The translations under genes were made by a program, and so were the position numbers. Source: Bradyrhizobium sp. ORS 278 (GTDB lineage: Bacteria > Pseudomonadota > Alphaproteobacteria > Rhizobiales > Xanthobacteraceae). From it: a stretch of 64,000 nucleotides of DNA. The notes beneath the pieces were generated by a model that saw only the letters and a program-made list of their open reading frames with translations, did not search any database and had not been told where the DNA came from. The DNA lies in assembly GCF_000026145.1 (NCBI RefSeq), contig NC_009445.1:310001-374000 (forward strand), in the 5' to 3' direction. Positions 18,205 through 26,870 of the stretch are shown in pieces (positions within the stretch are counted from its first letter, which is position 1; each line of letters starts with the position of its first letter).

Positions 18205-18555
18205 ATGCGTGATATTCTGTTGCAGGCCGCGGGGCTGGCGTCGATCGCGGTCGCGCTGATCCACGGTGTCATAGGAGAGACCGTGGTGTTCGCGCGCGCG
18301 AGCATCGCGCCGGAGCGGTTGCGAACACTGCTGCGTCTGGTCTGGCAGGCGGGGACGGTGGCCTAGATCGGATTCGGCGCCCTGCTGATCGCCGCGCCCT
18401 GGATGGAGTCGGAGCCCGCGCGGCACTGGACTGTCATCGCGGCGATCGTCGTGTTCGCCTCGGCCGCCGTGGCAAACGCCGTTGCGACGCGCGCGCGCCA
18501 TTTCGGCTGGATCATGCTCGCCGGCGTCGTTGCGCTCGCGGCGGCGGGTTATTGA
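18205..18555 (+). pseudogene. small multi-pass membrane protein interrupted by in-frame TAG
   Basis: From ATG 18205 (GGAGGA upstream) the frame reads MRDILLQAAGLASIAVALIH and stops at TAG 18364-18366. It then continues in the same frame with IGFGALLIAAPWMESEPARH through further hydrophobic segments to TGA 18553-18555 (...VVALAAAGY). Together 116 codons encode an evenly spaced set of about four membrane helices. The TAG stands where Trp (TGG) would fit. This looks like one gene with a nonsense mutation or a base error. It is controlled by the divergent TetR regulator through shared operators. No function is known. Confidence 0.75.
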
Positions 18556-18912
18556 CCAGTCAGGAGCCTCGACCATCTGCGACGAGAGCGTGCCAAGGTC
18601 TCGCCTCCTGGTCGCTTCCAATCAGCAACCAGGCGGCCAGATCTCGACCGCACTCAGCGATGCGGGGCGGCGATGTGGCGAGCTGGCGAACTTCGTAACG
18701 AAACGGAGCCGACCGGCCGCCTGCGGCCAAGCGCTCGCCACTGCCACGACACATTCGGAAAGAATGGTTCCAACTTAGAAGGAGTCTCTTTGCAGACACG
18801 GCGTCGGGCCGCTTAGCTGTTCGTCGTCGCGAACGGGTGCCGCACCGTCGATCTCGATGCGGTCGCGTACCAGTTCTCCGATTTGCTTGTCTCGATACGG
18901 GAGGACTGATCG
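18556..18912. other. intergenic stretch upstream of the cupredoxin gene
   Basis: About 357 bases without a credible gene; a 98-residue frame at 18482-18778 has no recognisable features and overlaps the broken membrane gene. TTCCAACTTAGAA (18764-18776) is an imperfect dyad, but I cannot assign it to an iron regulator. Confidence 0.45.
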
Positions 18913-19260
18913 ATGTTGGTCGACATGGTGCGGAAAGTGGTCGTTGCGGGCGCCAGCCTGGGCATGTTGCTGATGGCGAGCCAGGTGCAGGCAGGCGGGC
19001 CGAACGAGATCTGCCTGACATATGCGAACGGACAGTTCGAGCCCAAGGAGCCGACCGTTCCCGCCGACGCGCCGCTGACCATCCGCGTCAAGAACATGGA
19101 AAGCAAGGCGATCGAGTTCGAGAGCGAAACGCTGAAGATCGAAAAGGTGATCGCTGCCAACAGCGAGGCGGTGCTCAACGTGCGTGCGATGAAATCGGGC
19201 CGCTACGAGTTCTACAACGACTTCAACGAAAAAGCCCGCGGCTTCGTCATCGTGCAATAG
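18913..19260 (+). CDS. periplasmic cupredoxin-domain protein paired with FTR1
   Basis: 115 aa with a signal peptide (VVVAGASLGMLLMASQVQAG). The mature part is a small beta-rich cupredoxin_1-type domain (FEPKEPTVPADAPLTIRVKN, FESETLKIEKVI, GRYEFYNDFNEKARGFVIV), similar to EfeO N-domain-like proteins found with iron permeases. A complete type-1 copper ligand set (His-Cys-His-Met) is not visible, so it may bind iron or copper differently. It is followed after ten bases by the FTR1 permease and is almost certainly co-transcribed with it. Confidence 0.82.
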   Translation: MLVDMVRKVVVAGASLGMLLMASQVQAGGPNEICLTYANGQFEPKEPTVPADAPLTIRVKNMESKAIEFESETLKIEKVIAANSEAVLNVRAMKSGRYEFYNDFNEKARGFVIVQ

Positions 19261-19270
19261 GTCCGCTCCC

Positions 19271-20101
19271 ATGCTTGCCGCGTTGATCATCGTCTTCCGT
19301 GAAGTCTTTGAAGCCGGCCTCATCGTCGGCATCGTGCTGGCGGTCACCAGCGCGGTGCCGCATCGGCTGCGCTGGATCGGCGCCGGACTGTTTGCCGGGC
19401 TCGTCGGTGCCTGCATCGTTGCGGCCTTTGCCGGCACGCTGACGCAGTTGTTCGAAGGCATGGGGCAGGAGGTCTTCAACGCGGCGATCCTCTCCACTGC
19501 CGTGATCATGCTGACCTGGCACAATGTCTGGATGGCCCGGCACGGCCGCGAGATGGCGAACGAGCTGCGCACCATGGGCCAGGCCGTCGCCGAAGGCGCC
19601 AAGCCGCTGGTTGCGCTCGCCACCGTCATTGCGATCGCCGTGCTGCGTGAAGGCAGCGAGGTGGCGCTGTTTCTCTATGGCGTGGCAGCCTCGGATGAGG
19701 GCGGCGGCCGCGCGCTGCTCGGCGGCGGCGTGCTTGGCCTGCTGCTCGGCGTGGCCGTGTGTCTTGCGACCTATCTCGGCCTGATGCGCATTCCCCCGCG
19801 CGCGCTGTTTCGGACCACCACGGTTCTGATCACCTTGCTATCGGCTGGCATGGCGGCCCAGGCCGTCTTCTTCCTCGCACGCGCCAACTGGCTCACCTCG
19901 TTCGATCAGGTGATGTGGGATTCGAGCTCGGTTTTGCCGGAAAAGGGGCTGGCCGGACGGACGCTGAAGGCGCTGATCGGCTACACCGATCAGCCCACGG
20001 CCATGCAGCTTGCGGTCTATGTCGGGGTGATCGTGGCGACGATCGCGTTGATGCGGCTCACAGCGACGCCGCCGCGGCCGCGCGCGATGGCGGCGGAGTA
20101 A
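19271..20101 (+). CDS. FTR1-family high-affinity iron permease
   Basis: 276-aa inner-membrane permease of the FTR1/EfeU family. Both iron-binding REXXE motifs are intact: REVFE at residues 10-14 and REGSE at 126-130. Seven hydrophobic segments are evident, including AVCLATYLGLMRIP and VGVIVATIALM. With the cupredoxin gene just upstream this forms a two-gene iron uptake unit; no EfeB-type peroxidase is nearby. Whether it imports ferrous or ferric iron cannot be read from the sequence. Confidence 0.93.
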   Translation: MLAALIIVFREVFEAGLIVGIVLAVTSAVPHRLRWIGAGLFAGLVGACIVAAFAGTLTQLFEGMGQEVFNAAILSTAVIMLTWHNVWMARHGREMANELRTMGQAVAEGAKPLVALATVIAIAVLREGSEVALFLYGVAASDEGGGRALLGGGVLGLLLGVAVCLATYLGLMRIPPRALFRTTTVLITLLSAGMAAQAVFFLARANWLTSFDQVMWDSSSVLPEKGLAGRTLKALIGYTDQPTAMQLAVYVGVIVATIALMRLTATPPRPRAMAAE

Positions 20102-20113
20102 TCGCTCGCGTGC

Positions 20114-20788
20114 TTACTGGAGAGGCGGATCGCCCGAGGTCCGCTTTTTTGCGAGATCCATCTCGGTGACGGCGACCAGGATCTCGGCGCGGGTCTTCAG
20201 GTCCGGGGCTTCCAGCATCGCCTGCTTTTCGGCGGGCCCATAGGGCGACATCATCGCCAGCGCGTTGACCAGCGCCTCGTTGGGGGCGGCCTCGATGCCG
20301 GCCCAGTCGACCTTGAGGTTGTTGGCCTTGAGGAAATCGGTCAGGACCGCGAGCAGCGCGTCGCGGTCGACGGCGCCTTCTCCTTTGCGTGCGGTGAAGT
20401 CGTCGACAAACGGGAAGTAGTCGACCTTGCACTGACGGTAGGGCGTCAGCACCGACATCTCTTCGACCACCTTGAAGCGCGAGACGCCGGTGAGCTCGAG
20501 GATGTAGCGCCCGTCGCCGGACTCCGCGAGTTGCGTGATCCGGCCGACGCAGCCGACCTTGAACAGGACCGGCCGCTCCTCGCTCGAGGAATGCGTGACA
20601 TCGGGCTGGATCATTCCGATCAGGCGATGACCGTCGCGGAACGCGTCATCGACCATCGCGAGGTAGCGCGGCTCGAAAATGTTGAGCGGCATTTGGCCGC
20701 GCGGCAGCAGCAGGGCGCCGGCGAGCGGAAACACCGGGATGACCTCCGGCAGCTCGGCAGGACCGCGATATTCGGCATTGATCGGCAT
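20114..20788 (-). CDS. stand-alone Lon N-terminal (substrate-binding) domain protein
   Basis: 224 aa, matching only the LON substrate-binding domain without AAA or protease parts. The typical opening is VIPVFPLAGALLLPRGQMPLNIFEPRYLAMV, given here as VIPVFPLAGALLLPRGQM and PLNIFEPRYLAMV; GCVGRITQLAESGDGRYIL and a helical C-terminus follow. ATG 20788 (MPINAEY) starts the conserved part; the frame is open further upstream without similarity. It follows the YbbN-like thioredoxin gene on the same strand, a common alphaproteobacterial pair. Confidence 0.9.
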   Translation of the reverse strand: MPINAEYRGPAELPEVIPVFPLAGALLLPRGQMPLNIFEPRYLAMVDDAFRDGHRLIGMIQPDVTHSSSEERPVLFKVGCVGRITQLAESGDGRYILELTGVSRFKVVEEMSVLTPYRQCKVDYFPFVDDFTARKGEGAVDRDALLAVLTDFLKANNLKVDWAGIEAAPNEALVNALAMMSPYGPAEKQAMLEAPDLKTRAEILVAVTEMDLAKKRTSGDPPLQ

Positions 20789-20847
20789 GCGATACCTCGT
20801 GTCCGCTCCACTGATGTCCGCTGAAGCCTCGTCCCCGCGCCGGACGG

Positions 20848-21768
20848 CTACGAGAACAGAATCGTCGACAGCCGTTTGCGGCCCTCGACGGTGGCCTCGT
20901 CCGCACCGCCCCAGGCTTCGAAGAACTGCACAAGCTGCTTGCGCGCGCCATCCTCGTTCCATTTGCGGTCGCGCTTGACGATCTCGAGCAGGTGGTCGGT
21001 CGCTTCCTTCCGCTTGCCCGCCGCGTTCAGCGCAATCGCGAGATCGAAACGCGCCTGATGATCCAGCGGATTTGCGGCGACCTTCTGTTCGAGCTCGCCC
21101 AGCGGCCCGAGCGACTGCGCCTGTTCAGCCAGATCGATGGCCGCCTGCACCGCCGAGACGGCGGAATCGCCGCGCTTGGCCTCGGGCACTTGGGCCAGCG
21201 TCTCCTTGGCCTGCTCGATCGCGCCGGTTTCGAGATAACATCTGGCGAGGCCGGCAAGAGCCGGGATATTGGCCGCGTCGAACGACAGCACCTCGGCGTA
21301 GATCTGCGCCGCGCCGGCCGGATCGCCCTCCGCCAGGACCGCCTCGGCCTCCTTGAGGATCTCGTTGATGTCGGGCTCGCCGACGCCGGGAACGCCCTTC
21401 GTGATCTTCTCGATGAAGGCGTTGATCTGGCTCTCGGGCACCGCGCCCATGAAGCCGTCCGCCGGGCGGCCGCCGACGAAGGCGATGACCGCCGGGATCG
21501 ACTGGATGCCCATCTGGCCGGGAATGGCCGGATGCTCGTCGATGTTCATCTTGACCAGCTTGACCTTGCCCTTGGCGGCCTTGACGGCCTTTTCCAGGAT
21601 CGGGGTCAGCTGCTTGCATGGGCCGCACCACGGCGCCCAGAAGTCAATCAGGACCGGCTGACGCTTCGATTCCTCGATGACGTCCTTCACGAAGGTCTGC
21701 GTGGTGGTGTCCTTGATCAGATCCGGCACCTGCGGCGCCGCTCCGCCGCCCTGCTCAACAATGGTCAC
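20848..21768 (-). CDS. YbbN-type thioredoxin with TPR tail (co-chaperone-like)
   Basis: 306 aa. The N-terminal thioredoxin fold (about 20-125) has an intact WCGPCK redox motif (DFWAPWCGPCKQLTPIL) and the cis-Pro block IQSIPAVIAF. The C-terminal half is TPR-like (AQIYAEVLSFDAANIPALAG, GKRKEATDHLLEIVKRDRKW), ending in the family block ARKQLVQFFEAWG. Enterobacterial CnoX/YbbN lacks the first Cys and acts as a chaperedoxin; this protein keeps both. The start is GTG 21768 with GAGGA upstream. It probably acts in protein quality control. Confidence 0.92.
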   Translation of the reverse strand: MTIVEQGGGAAPQVPDLIKDTTTQTFVKDVIEESKRQPVLIDFWAPWCGPCKQLTPILEKAVKAAKGKVKLVKMNIDEHPAIPGQMGIQSIPAVIAFVGGRPADGFMGAVPESQINAFIEKITKGVPGVGEPDINEILKEAEAVLAEGDPAGAAQIYAEVLSFDAANIPALAGLARCYLETGAIEQAKETLAQVPEAKRGDSAVSAVQAAIDLAEQAQSLGPLGELEQKVAANPLDHQARFDLAIALNAAGKRKEATDHLLEIVKRDRKWNEDGARKQLVQFFEAWGGADEATVEGRKRLSTILFS

Positions 21769-22057
21769 GAGGTCCTCGTCCGAAAAGAATCTGGGATGGG
21801 ACAGCGTACCGGAACCGGCCGCCGCCGCGCCTCAATACACGGTTTCCATCGCTTTAAGTGGCGGTCGCCGGCGAAATTTCAATCCGGCCGGGCGGGACCG
21901 CGCCGAATGGCCGATTTGACCCGGTTTGGGCGTCGCCGACACCCAAAATTGAGGGCGGTCGACGTACAAAACCTGTCGCAGACCTGTTGCATTCGTCCGC
22001 GGCATTTGGCATAGGTCTGCCCGTCGCTGGCGGCCACGCCGCCCAGCCGTCACGGAT

Positions 22058-22132
<75 letters not shown>

Positions 22133-22168
22133 AAATCTCTGCTCCGCCAATATCCCGCGCGTAAATAC

Positions 22169-23623
22169 TTATTGGACCGGCTGGGACTTGTCCCAGGCCG
22201 CAAACACATCTGCGAAGACGCGGTCGCCACTGGGGCCTTTGCCGATGGCCAAGATACCCCTGCGCTGATTGCTGTAGACGAGGGGAATGTCGAACCATTC
22301 ACGCCCGGCGAGGAGTTCGCCGTTGCGCGCGCGGTCGGCGTCGACATTGGAGAGGCCGACGAGGAACGATCCTTCCGTCACCTTGACCGCCAGGCCGGCA
22401 AGCGGCGTACCGCGCGCCTGCTCATTCGACTTCATCAGGATTCCCGGCACGTTGTTGATCCCCCCGCCAGCGAAATCGTCGGCGCGCGCGAAGGTGAGCT
22501 CGGCGACGTGGCTGGCCGGCAGGGTCGGATCGTCGTTGCGGCGCAGCTGCAGGGTCGCCTTCAGCTTGCGGTCTGGAACATCGATTTCGGCGCGGATCAC
22601 CGGCACGGCTCGCCCGGACTGCGGGCTCTTGATGGTCTCCATCCGCCACGTCACCGAGCCGGTATAGCGCTTGCCTTTGGGATCGGAGGGATCCTCGTCA
22701 TAGAGCACCGCGAGGCCGGGCGTACGGCCGTCCGAGGCGGTCGAGGCCGGTGGCGGGCCCATGGCTGCCGTCGCCGCAGCCTGCCGGTTTGCGGGCGTCT
22801 TGATCGTGGATTCGGCTGTGCCCGGCGCAGGATTCGCGCGCGGCGGGCCAAAAACGACCTCGCTGCCGCCGAGCGGCGTCGCCAAGAGCAGCGGCTGCTG
22901 GGCCCCGGAGGTCGCGCGCTTCACTGCCACTCCCGCCTGATTGAGCGTCGCGAGCAGCGCACCCGGACTGGGCGCCGTCAACGCCTCGACCAATGCGTTG
23001 GTGAAGGCACTATGCCCGTACGGTCCCCGCTGCCCTACGGTCCCCGGTTGAGCGGAGAAGGACAGCAGCGTGTTGGCGGGCACGCTTGTCGCCACCAGAC
23101 CGGCTGACAGCCCGGCAATGCCGCGGGCCGCGAACGGGTTCGAGCGGAAGGCGTCGAGGACCACGACGTTCGCCCGGCTGTCCGGTCCGTCCAGTTCGCG
23201 CATGATGCCGGCGAGGCTGCGCAACTCGGTCTCGACATCGGCCGCCTTCGCCGGTGCCGCGTCAACCGGAACGAGATAATTGGCGCCGCCGAGGTTGATG
23301 CCGTAGCCGGCGAAGTAGATCAGGGCGACATCCGCATCGGCGATCCGGCCCTTGAACTCCGCGAGCGCGCGGTCGAAGCCCTGCTTGGTCAGATCGATCT
23401 GGCCGCTGCCGCCGCTCAAGGTGAAGCCGAGCTGTGCCAGCTTGTCCGCGATCAGCTTGGCATCGACCGCCGGCTCGTCGAGCAGCGGCGCATGCTCGTG
23501 GATGGAGTTGCCGATCACCAGGGCTACGCGCTTGTCGGCTGCGGCCGGTGTTGCTCCCGTGAGGAGAGCGATCGCGACGACAAGGAAAAAAAGCTGCCCG
23601 ACGCGGCCGCTCACCCCACGCAT
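22169..23623 (-). CDS. exported caspase-fold protein lacking both catalytic residues
   Basis: 484 aa with a signal peptide (LFFLVVAIALLTGATPAAA). The p20-like caspase domain (about 31-250) is plain: KRVALVIGNSIHEHAPLLDE, VALIYFAGYGINLGGANYLV, VVVLDAFRSNPF. In active bacterial metacaspases these read YxAGHG and DACRxNP. Here the His is Tyr107 and the Cys is Phe159, so the dyad is absent and cleavage activity is not expected. The C-terminal half (about 290-484) is an uncharacterised domain with beta-like SVTWRMETIKSPQSGRAVP and VTEGSFLVGLSNVDADRARN. A role as binding or regulatory pseudo-enzyme in the periplasm is inferred. Confidence 0.85.
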   Translation of the reverse strand: MRGVSGRVGQLFFLVVAIALLTGATPAAADKRVALVIGNSIHEHAPLLDEPAVDAKLIADKLAQLGFTLSGGSGQIDLTKQGFDRALAEFKGRIADADVALIYFAGYGINLGGANYLVPVDAAPAKAADVETELRSLAGIMRELDGPDSRANVVVLDAFRSNPFAARGIAGLSAGLVATSVPANTLLSFSAQPGTVGQRGPYGHSAFTNALVEALTAPSPGALLATLNQAGVAVKRATSGAQQPLLLATPLGGSEVVFGPPRANPAPGTAESTIKTPANRQAAATAAMGPPPASTASDGRTPGLAVLYDEDPSDPKGKRYTGSVTWRMETIKSPQSGRAVPVIRAEIDVPDRKLKATLQLRRNDDPTLPASHVAELTFARADDFAGGGINNVPGILMKSNEQARGTPLAGLAVKVTEGSFLVGLSNVDADRARNGELLAGREWFDIPLVYSNQRRGILAIGKGPSGDRVFADVFAAWDKSQPVQ

Positions 23624-23730
23624 GCTAACGATCTCCTGCCTTCCGGTTGCCCCGTTCGGGCTCCGATTTTACCGCAAGCCGAACAAATCCGGAACGAAAA
23701 TCAGTGAGGATGCGAGAGATTTTTCTCTGC

Positions 23731-25035
23731 TCAGACGAACACGGGGGTCCGCACGCGGCCGGCGTCGCCGAAGACACGCAGGTAGCGGGCGATCTCGGCG
23801 GGGTCGCCGGTCGCCTTCTCCGGATTGTCGGACAGTTTCACGGCGGGGCGGCCGTCGACCGAGGTCACCTTGCAGACCAGCGAAATCGGATCGAGATCGA
23901 CAGAACCGTCGGGCGAGCAGCCGACGAAGTCGTTGGTCAGGTTGGTGCCCCAGCCGAACGACAGACGGACCTGGTCGGAGAAGCGCTGGTGGATCTGCTC
24001 GATCGATTCGACATCCATCGCGTCGGAGAACACCAGGAGCTTCTGTCGGGGATCACGGCCCTTCGACTTCCACCACGCGATGATCTCCTCGCCCGCCTGA
24101 ATCGGCGGCGCGCTGTCGGGGCGGAAGCCGGTCCAGTCGGCGACCCAGTCCGGCGCGTCGCGCAGGAAAGCCTTGGTGCCGAACGCGTCCGGCAGGGCGA
24201 TCAGCAGATTGCCGGCATAGGTCTGCCGCCACTGGTCGAGAATGCGGTAGGGCGCGAAACGCAGTTCATCGTCGTCCTTGGCCAGCGCCGCCGCGACCAT
24301 GGGCAGCTCGTGCGCATTGGTGCCGATCGCTTCGAGATCATTATCCATCGCCAGCAGCACGTTCGAGGTGCCGGTGAAGGAGGAGCCCAGGCCTTCCTTG
24401 ACGGCTTCGACGCACCAGCGCTGCCACAGGAAGCCGTGGCGGCGGCGGGTGCCGAAATCCGACAGCCGCAGCCCCTCGAGCTTGCGCAGCCGCTCGACCT
24501 TGGCCCACAGCTTGGCCTTGGCGCGGGCGAACAGCACGTCGAGCGCGAAGCGGCCCTGACCCTTCATGGCCTGCCGCGAGCGCAGCTCATTGACGATCGC
24601 GAGCGCCGGAATTTCCCACATCGTGGTGTGGGTCCACAGGCCGTGGAAATGCAGCTCGTACTGGCCGTCGGCCTTGTGCAGCTCGTATTCGGGCAGGCGG
24701 AAATTGGCGAGCCAGGCCAGGAAGTCCGGCGAGAACATGTGGGTCTTGCCGTAGAACGTGTTACCGGCCAGCCAGATCAGCTCCTTCTTGGAGAAGCGGA
24801 TGGTGCGGGCGTGGTCGAGCTGGGCCCGCAGCTCGCCCTCGTCGATGACATCGCCGAGCCGCACGCGCTTGGTGCGATTGATGACCGAGAAGGTCACCTT
24901 CTGATCCGGGTAGAACTCCCGAATCATCTGCAGCATCAGAAGCTTGTAGAAATCCGTATCGAGCAGGCTGCGCACGATCGGATCAAGGCGCCAGCCGTGA
25001 TTGTAGGTTCTACTCGCGATGTCTGTAACGGTCAT
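23731..25035 (-). CDS. pncB: nicotinate phosphoribosyltransferase
   Basis: Converts nicotinate and PRPP to nicotinate mononucleotide (Preiss-Handler NAD salvage). At 434 aa it fits the long bacterial form. Signatures are [16 protein letters not shown] near the N-terminus, [33 protein letters not shown] and [14 protein letters not shown], the last two forming the phosphoribosyl and phosphohistidine region. The start is ATG 25035. It lies beside an amidase on the same strand; a nicotinamidase link is tempting, but that amidase belongs to a different family. Confidence 0.95.
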
Positions 25036-25129
25036 GCGACGGTTTTACAGCGCCGGCCGGAAACCCGCCACTGGGCTTTGGCGCAGGGTTCTGTTGCGGT
25101 GACCGGAGAGGTCCCCGGCATCAAGCGGT

Positions 25130-26482
25130 TCATCGCGTCGGTTGCGCCATGAGCGGCAGGCCGGGATCGAAGGCGAGCGCCGTTTCCACCCATTTCGCGA
25201 CGCGGAGAAGCTGGAGATCGTTGCGATAGGTGCCTGCGACCTGGACGCCGAGCGGCAGGCCGTTTCTGCCAAAGCCGGCTGGCAACGCAACGGCCGGGGC
25301 GCCGACGAAGGTCCAGGGCGCGCAATATTCGGCATCGCCGGTCCAGTCGAGCCCGCGCGGCGCCTCGCCGAACGCCGGCAGGGTGAGCACCGCGTCATGA
25401 CCCGCGAGTTCTGCCGCGAGCGCCGTCTGCCGGGCCGCCTGCGTGGCCTTTGCGGCGAGGTACGCCATCGCCGTCTTGGCTCGTCCGCTCTCGACGTGGC
25501 CCTTCATCACGTCGCTGACGCGGTCCGGATAGCGCGCGATCAGGTCGGAGAAGATCGTCGTCGCCTCGCTCAGCATGATCGTGTTGATCGCGTCCCAGCT
25601 GGCGCTGTCCAGCTCCGTCAGCGCGACCTCCTCGATCGCCGCGCCTGCGCCACGCAGCTTGTCGATGACAGCTTCGAACACTGCCTTCTGCTCGGCCTCG
25701 GCGCGCTCCCATTTGGCGAAGCGCACCACCGCAAGGCGCGGCTTGGCGAGCGGCGCGAGTCCGTGCCCGATGTCGACTGAAAATCCGGGCAGTGGACGGC
25801 CGTGGAGATCATCCGCGCTGCGGCCGGCGAGCAGAGAAAGAGCAAGGGCCACATCGTCGACACGGCGCGCGAAGAAGCCGACATGGTCGAGCGACGGGCT
25901 GAGCGGATGCACGCCCGTGCGCGGAATCGCGCCGAAGCTCGGCTTGAAGCCGACAACGCCGTTGAATGCCGCGGGACGGATGACCGAGCCCAGCGTCTGC
26001 GTGCCCAGCGCCAGCGGCACGAGTCCCGCAGCAACGGCCGCGGCGGAGCCGGACGACGAGCCGCCGGGCGTGTGCGCGGGGTTCCAAGGGTTGACGGTCG
26101 GGCCGGGATGACGCCAGGCGAATTCGGTCGACACCGTCTTGCCGAAGATGGTCGCGCCGAGATCGCGCAGCCGTGCCACGACCCACGCGTCGGCATCCGG
26201 CACGTGATCGCGATAGATCGCCGACCCGTTGGTGGTCGGCATGTCCGAGGTCGCGATGACGTCCTTGATGGCCACGGGAATTCCGCCGAGCGGACCACGC
26301 TTCGCGGTCACATCTCGTGGCAGATATTCGAACGCCTTCAGCTGCGGCTCGATGCTCTGCGTCCGCTTCAGACAATCTTCGCCATAGGCGGAGGCGGATG
26401 CGGGGTCGGCGGCGAATTGGCGCAGCAGCTCGAGCACGCCCGCACCGGCTTTCGGTGTCTGAAGATCTGACGGTTGCGACAT
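25130..26482 (-). CDS. amidase signature-family hydrolase
   Basis: 450-aa amidase. The Ser-cisSer-Lys triad is readable: Lys in GIPVAIKDVIAT, the Gly/Ser-rich signature HTPGGSSSGSAAAVAAG, and nucleophile Ser in LGTQTLGSVIRPAAFNG. The substrate amide is unknown (candidates are aryl or aliphatic amides; GatA is unlikely because no gatC/gatB is nearby). ATG 26482 (MSQPSDL) has AGGACA upstream; the open frame extends about 120 codons further without similarity. It precedes pncB on the same strand with a 94-base gap. Confidence 0.9.
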   Translation of the reverse strand: MSQPSDLQTPKAGAGVLELLRQFAADPASASAYGEDCLKRTQSIEPQLKAFEYLPRDVTAKRGPLGGIPVAIKDVIATSDMPTTNGSAIYRDHVPDADAWVVARLRDLGATIFGKTVSTEFAWRHPGPTVNPWNPAHTPGGSSSGSAAAVAAGLVPLALGTQTLGSVIRPAAFNGVVGFKPSFGAIPRTGVHPLSPSLDHVGFFARRVDDVALALSLLAGRSADDLHGRPLPGFSVDIGHGLAPLAKPRLAVVRFAKWERAEAEQKAVFEAVIDKLRGAGAAIEEVALTELDSASWDAINTIMLSEATTIFSDLIARYPDRVSDVMKGHVESGRAKTAMAYLAAKATQAARQTALAAELAGHDAVLTLPAFGEAPRGLDWTGDAEYCAPWTFVGAPAVALPAGFGRNGLPLGVQVAGTYRNDLQLLRVAKWVETALAFDPGLPLMAQPTR

Positions 26483-26870
26483 CGGCTGTCCTGTTCGGCA
26501 CGAGTCTTGGAGGCGTGTCTTGGAGGCGTCGTTCACGCCGTTCGTGGGGCCGCAGACTAGCGGGGGATGAGGGCCGCGCCAATCGCGCCCGCGATCGGTG
26601 CGTATGAATACAGCGCATGGCCGTTCTTGCCGCCGCGGCGACACGGATCGATGCGTCGCAAAACCGCGCACAGCAAATAAGCATCTGGCATGCTCTGAGT
26701 GCAGAGGCGCGATGCGAGCGTCACGCAGACTTCGCCGCAATCCGCTTCTCACGCGCGCAGGATGTGCTACCATTTTCGAGTCGACTACAGACGTGGCGAC
26801 CAAAGAACGTCCTTGAAACACGTTCCGATAAATAGACGCAGCCACACGAGCTGCTCATGGGAGTGAAGCG
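26483..26870. other. divergent intergenic region, amidase / sugar dehydrogenase
   Basis: 388 bases between divergent genes and so holding both promoters. I recognise no gene, repeat family or clear operator in it. Confidence 0.45.

Noticed and set aside
18764-18776. TTCCAACTTAGAA as an iron-responsive operator for cupredoxin-FTR1
   Set aside because: The dyad orientation does not match the iron-control boxes that I know in rhizobia, and it is far from the gene.
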